A stretch of 64,000 bases of DNA from an uncultured bacterium. GTDB lineage: Bacteria > Cyanobacteriota > Vampirovibrionia > Gastranaerophilales > Gastranaerophilaceae. Below, in pieces: positions 61,548 to 64,000 of the stretch. Location: assembly GCA_902765215.1 (NCBI GenBank), contig CACWZA010000003.1:62001-126000 (forward strand), read 5' to 3'. The position numbers were made by a program, and so were the translations under genes. How positions within the stretch are numbered: the stretch's first letter is position 1; every line of letters begins with the position of its first letter. Under the pieces are notes generated by a model. The model was given only the letters and a program-made list of their open reading frames with translations. It searched no databases and was not told the DNA's origin.

Positions 61548-61802
61548 CCCCTTTTATTAAAAAATTGGCAGATTGTTTTTTAAAAAATAGCCATATTATT
61601 TTTAAATATTTAAAAAAGTGTGTAAAAACAACACTTGATTGCATTTTATAACGACTTTTGGTAAAATATACAGGTAGGATATTTGGCATAAAAAAATCCG
61701 ATGGTTTTACAAGTTAACGGAAGTATTGTTAAGAAAACGATACATTGTAGCATCATTACCCGATTTTGTGTATAAGTATTCTATAAGGTGAAGGAGGATG
61801 TA

Positions 61803-62306
61803 ATGCTCGTACAACCAGTTTATTCAACTTCTGTAGACTATACCGGAAAAGTAATGAAAACCGATAAAGGGAATTCGTACGAGAAATCTAATGTCGGCAA
61901 AGCTACAGGCTTGGTAGCAGGACTGGCTCTTGCAGGCGGACTTATGCACTCTCAAATAAAATCACTTAAAACAATTAGCGGTAAAAAGAATTTAATCGGA
62001 AGTTTTCATATCAACGGAAAGTCGCTGAATGATGTTGAGCCGAGAGTAATTATACATAACTCCGAAGGCCATATTGTTCCACCGGAAGGCGGAGTCTCAC
62101 AACGCACGAAAAAGATAGTAAAAGAGTTTAAGCAAACTCTGGCATACTGGGGTGCAGGCATCACTGCCATAACAACGGGACTGGGAGCAATTGCAGATAC
62201 AAGTATCACATCAGTCAGAGCAAAAGAAGCGGATCTTCCGCAAAGAAAAATATTTGGAAAAACTATAGGTGCTTCTCAGCGAAATCAAAATCCTCAGGGA
62301 ATGTAA
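61803..62306 (+). CDS. Orphan protein with Gly/Ala-rich helix (167 aa)
   Basis: ATG 61803 with AAGGAGG five bases upstream; a GTG at 61788 would start before the ribosome site. Begins MLVQPVYSTSVDYTGKVMK. It has two possible membrane segments, ATGLVAGLALAGGLMHS and YWGAGITAITTGLGAIADT, separated by a polar domain (KKNLIGSFHINGKSLNDVEP). No known family. Its last 44 bp overlap the convergent ispD gene. Similar in style to the 54304 and 9234 orphans. Confidence 0.65.
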   Translation: MLVQPVYSTSVDYTGKVMKTDKGNSYEKSNVGKATGLVAGLALAGGLMHSQIKSLKTISGKKNLIGSFHINGKSLNDVEPRVIIHNSEGHIVPPEGGVSQRTKKIVKEFKQTLAYWGAGITAITTGLGAIADTSITSVRAKEADLPQRKIFGKTIGASQRNQNPQGM

Positions 62307-62943
62307 TTTTTATATTAGATTCATCACCTTTAGTTGTGTACACTTTTGCTAAACCATATTGCATAATCAACCCGCAATCATCGGTAACGATACAATTTTT
62401 ATCGTTATTAGCGAGTTCATGAGCCTTTTTAATCAGAGAAAGTTTAAAACATTGAGGGGTTTGAGCTCGTTTCAATAACGCTCGTTTCGGAACATCAACT
62501 ATTTCACCATCCTCAGCGGTAACATAAATTGTATCGGTTGAATCAATAGCCACACATACAGCCGACTTTGTTTCCAGCTCTTTTATGCAGTTATTTATAA
62601 TCTCGTCCGTAATCAACGGACGAACACCATCGTGAATAAGAACATTACACTCATCATAACCAATTGAATTTATACCATTATAAGAACTGTCCTTACGGGT
62701 TTCACCGCCTGCTAAGACATTGACAACCTTTGAAGCGGGATAAGTCAATAACAATTCTTTCACTTTATCAACATATTCAGAATTAGTGACAACAACAATG
62801 TCATCAATATTTGTATTATTCTGAAATTTTGAAATTGTATGCATCAAAAGCGGTTTGCCTTTTATTTCCGCAAACTGTTTTGGGTAACCGAGCCCGCAAC
62901 GGGAACCCGTACCTGATGCCAATATTAATGCCACATTCTTCAT
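62263..62943 (-). CDS. ispD: 2-C-methyl-D-erythritol 4-phosphate cytidylyltransferase
   Basis: 226 residues of nucleotidyltransferase fold. Motifs are VALILASGTGSRCGLGYPKQF, GKPLLMHTISKF, VLAGGETRKDSSYNGI, VLIHDGVRPLITDEII and RAQTPQCFKLSLI. It makes CDP-methylerythritol in the MEP isoprenoid pathway. The closely related ribitol-phosphate cytidylyltransferase (TarI) cannot be fully excluded, and ASGTGSRCG departs from the common AAGxGxRMG. Monocistronic, following a terminator. Confidence 0.85.
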   Translation of the reverse strand: MKNVALILASGTGSRCGLGYPKQFAEIKGKPLLMHTISKFQNNTNIDDIVVVTNSEYVDKVKELLLTYPASKVVNVLAGGETRKDSSYNGINSIGYDECNVLIHDGVRPLITDEIINNCIKELETKSAVCVAIDSTDTIYVTAEDGEIVDVPKRALLKRAQTPQCFKLSLIKKAHELANNDKNCIVTDDCGLIMQYGLAKVYTTKGDESNIKITFPEDFDFAEKHL

Positions 62944-62965
62944 AGCTATACTTTACAACAAAAAA

Positions 62966-62993
62966 GTCCTCTCATAAAGAGAGGACTTTTTTT
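62966..62993. terminator. Rho-independent terminator after rubrerythrin
   Basis: GTCCTCTC pairs with GAGAGGAC (loop ATAAA), flanked by AAAAA and TTTTTTT; it works in both directions between the rubrerythrin gene and ispD. Confidence 0.88.
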
Positions 62994-63007
62994 AAGAATT
63001 ATATTTC

Positions 63008-63550
63008 TTAACCGAAATATCTCTTTAACAAACCGTCAAAGCCTTTGCCGTGACGAGCTTCGTCTTTTGCCATTTCATGAACAGTATCATGAATAGCATC
63101 ATAGCCTAATTGTTTTGCACGAGTTGCGATTGCCAACTTACCTTCACAAGCACCATGTTCAGCTTCTGCACGAAGTTCGAGGTTCTTCTTAGTTGAAGGT
63201 GTAACAACTTCGCCAAGCAATTCAGCGAACTTAGCTGCGTGTTCTGCTTCTTCAAAAGCATATCTCTTATATGCTTCAGCGATTTCAGGATAACCTTCTC
63301 TTTCCGCAACTCTTGACATTGCAAGATACATACCTACTTCAGAACATTCACCGGTAAAGTGTGCTCTTAAACCTTCCATAATTTCAGCATCTTCAACAAC
63401 ACCGTCACCTACTTTGTGTTCGCAGGCATAAACTTTTTCAGCACCTGCTACAATTTTATTAAAGGTTTTAGCCTTACAAACCGGACATTCATCAGGCTGA
63501 ACATCTGCTTCTGTTGACCAACCACATACTGTACATACAAATTTTGCCAT
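63008..63550 (-). CDS. Rubrerythrin with N-terminal rubredoxin-like domain
   Basis: ATG 63550 ([24 protein letters not shown] upstream) is preferred over 63574. 180 residues. The N-terminal rubredoxin-like Fe site is CTVCG...CPVC, followed by the di-iron four-helix bundle with [32 protein letters not shown] and [13 protein letters not shown]. The rubredoxin-first order is that of reverse rubrerythrins, which reduce hydrogen peroxide in anaerobes. Next to a ferritin gene, fitting an oxidative-stress and iron pair. Confidence 0.93.
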   Translation of the reverse strand: MAKFVCTVCGWSTEADVQPDECPVCKAKTFNKIVAGAEKVYACEHKVGDGVVEDAEIMEGLRAHFTGECSEVGMYLAMSRVAEREGYPEIAEAYKRYAFEEAEHAAKFAELLGEVVTPSTKKNLELRAEAEHGACEGKLAIATRAKQLGYDAIHDTVHEMAKDEARHGKGFDGLLKRYFG

Positions 63551-63612
63551 TTTTAAATTCCCTTTCCTATACAAATATTGCCACTATTTCTATAATTTAT
63601 TTATACCTTCCG

Positions 63613-64000
63613 TTAGCCGATAACAGGAGGATTAAACACTCTTGTACTCAAATCTTTATCTAACAACAATAATGCTTTTTTATCGTCACCGATAAGTTTA
63701 AGAGTTTGCAAAAGTCCGCCGACATTTGCTTCTTCTTCAACCTGTTCTTTCAAATACCAGTTGAGGAATGAAATTGCAGCTCTGTCTTTTACTTCTTCCG
63801 CAACATCCATCAAAGCATTAATTCTTGATGTAACAAATTCTTCGTGCTTTAAAACATGTTCAAACACTTCGAGCGGAGTAGAACCTTCCACAACAGGTTT
63901 ATCAATTGCTCCGAGTTCAACCTGTCCGCCGCGTTCGTGCAGGTAATCATACATACCCATACCATGTGCTCTTTCTTCCTGAACCTGTACATCAAACCAG
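63613..64000 (-). CDS. Bacterial non-haem ferritin, partial (N-terminus beyond window)
   Basis: The frame is open to the right edge and ends at 63613. The 13 codons before the first ATG seen (63960) read WFDVQVQEERAHG, which matches ferritin helix B (EExxH ferroxidase residues), so the true start lies outside the window. Then come YDYLHERGG, FEHVLKHEEFVTSRINALM and FLNWYLKEQVEEEA with further ferroxidase Glu residues. It stores iron and detoxifies ferrous iron. About 130 residues are visible of a usual 165-175. Confidence 0.93.
   Translation of the reverse strand, partial: WFDVQVQEERAHGMGMYDYLHERGGQVELGAIDKPVVEGSTPLEVFEHVLKHEEFVTSRINALMDVAEEVKDRAAISFLNWYLKEQVEEEANVGGLLQTLKLIGDDKKALLLLDKDLSTRVFNPPVIG

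Noticed and set aside
61501-61689. 62-codon minus-strand frame beginning MPNILPVYF
   Set aside because: No ribosome site, very AT-rich composition, and it overlaps the promoter of the small membrane protein gene.

Overview
This AT-rich 64 kb window looks like a chromosomal segment of a strictly anaerobic, Gram-negative, fermentative bacterium that carries a partial integrative element. Envelope genes (hldE-type adenylyltransferase, lpxD, lpxC, fabZ, waaA, a POTRA/beta-barrel secretion pore) show an outer membrane with lipid A. Class III ribonucleotide reductase (nrdD/nrdG), a sodium-pumping biotin decarboxylase, rubrerythrin, ferritin and a ferredoxin-nitroreductase point to anaerobic life. 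The tmRNA tag (AENNVV... to ...FAARRASALAA) resembles an expanded cyanobacterial tag. Together with a split transketolase half and several lineage-type orphan proteins carrying an S-F-x-G motif, this suggests a non-photosynthetic cyanobacterial relative (Vampirovibrionia/Gastranaerophilales). That placement is inference, not proof.

Layout. 1-8895: left-truncated integrative element ending at the 3' end of an initiator tRNA-fMet gene. It has a small ORF, an XRE regulator, three exported or membrane proteins, a winged-helix protein, a zinc-ribbon/Toprim/P-loop replication protein, an AT-rich repeat region, an excisionase-like HTH protein, a tyrosine integrase and one cargo gene. 8896-9122: tRNA-fMet preceded on the same strand by an unidentified three-way-junction RNA and a promoter. 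9.2-16.2 kb: housekeeping (rsmI, prmC, rlmH, mscS) mixed with orphan genes, including an M48-like protein whose HExxH motif reads NELGH. 16.4-19.4 kb: a cobalamin riboswitch, nrdD, a strong intergenic hairpin with T-run, and nrdG. 19.9-22.9 kb: lipid A/heptose operon. 23.5-27.5 kb: birA-oadG-oadA-oadB, in which the biotin ligase is co-transcribed with its biotinylated target. 28.1 kb: candidate sRNA with an anti-Shine-Dalgarno loop. 28.2-39.8 kb: nagZ, an orphan membrane protein, transketolase C-half, ftsE, ftsX, an isochorismatase-like hydrolase, two Na+ symporters and ileS. 39.9-50.8 kb: tmRNA, waaA, nitroreductase, trkH/trkA, DedA, a PDZ-radical SAM protein, PadR, ribE (apparently leaderless) and ribBA. 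50.8-54.1 kb: a DapL-like aminotransferase and glutamine-dependent NAD synthetase.

54.3-62.3 kb is the most unusual chromosomal part. It has an orphan glycine-rich membrane protein, a TpsB-like outer-membrane pore, two tandem paralogous small proteins sharing an almost invariant D-G-F-D-P-G-F-D-P-E-G-G segment, and a 1041-residue protein with a lysozyme/transglycosylase-like and a CHAP-like domain but no signal peptide. Two more small membrane proteins follow. No function is known for this set; a secretion or cell-wall-targeting role is inference from neighbours. The window ends with ispD, rubrerythrin and a ferritin gene cut by the right edge.
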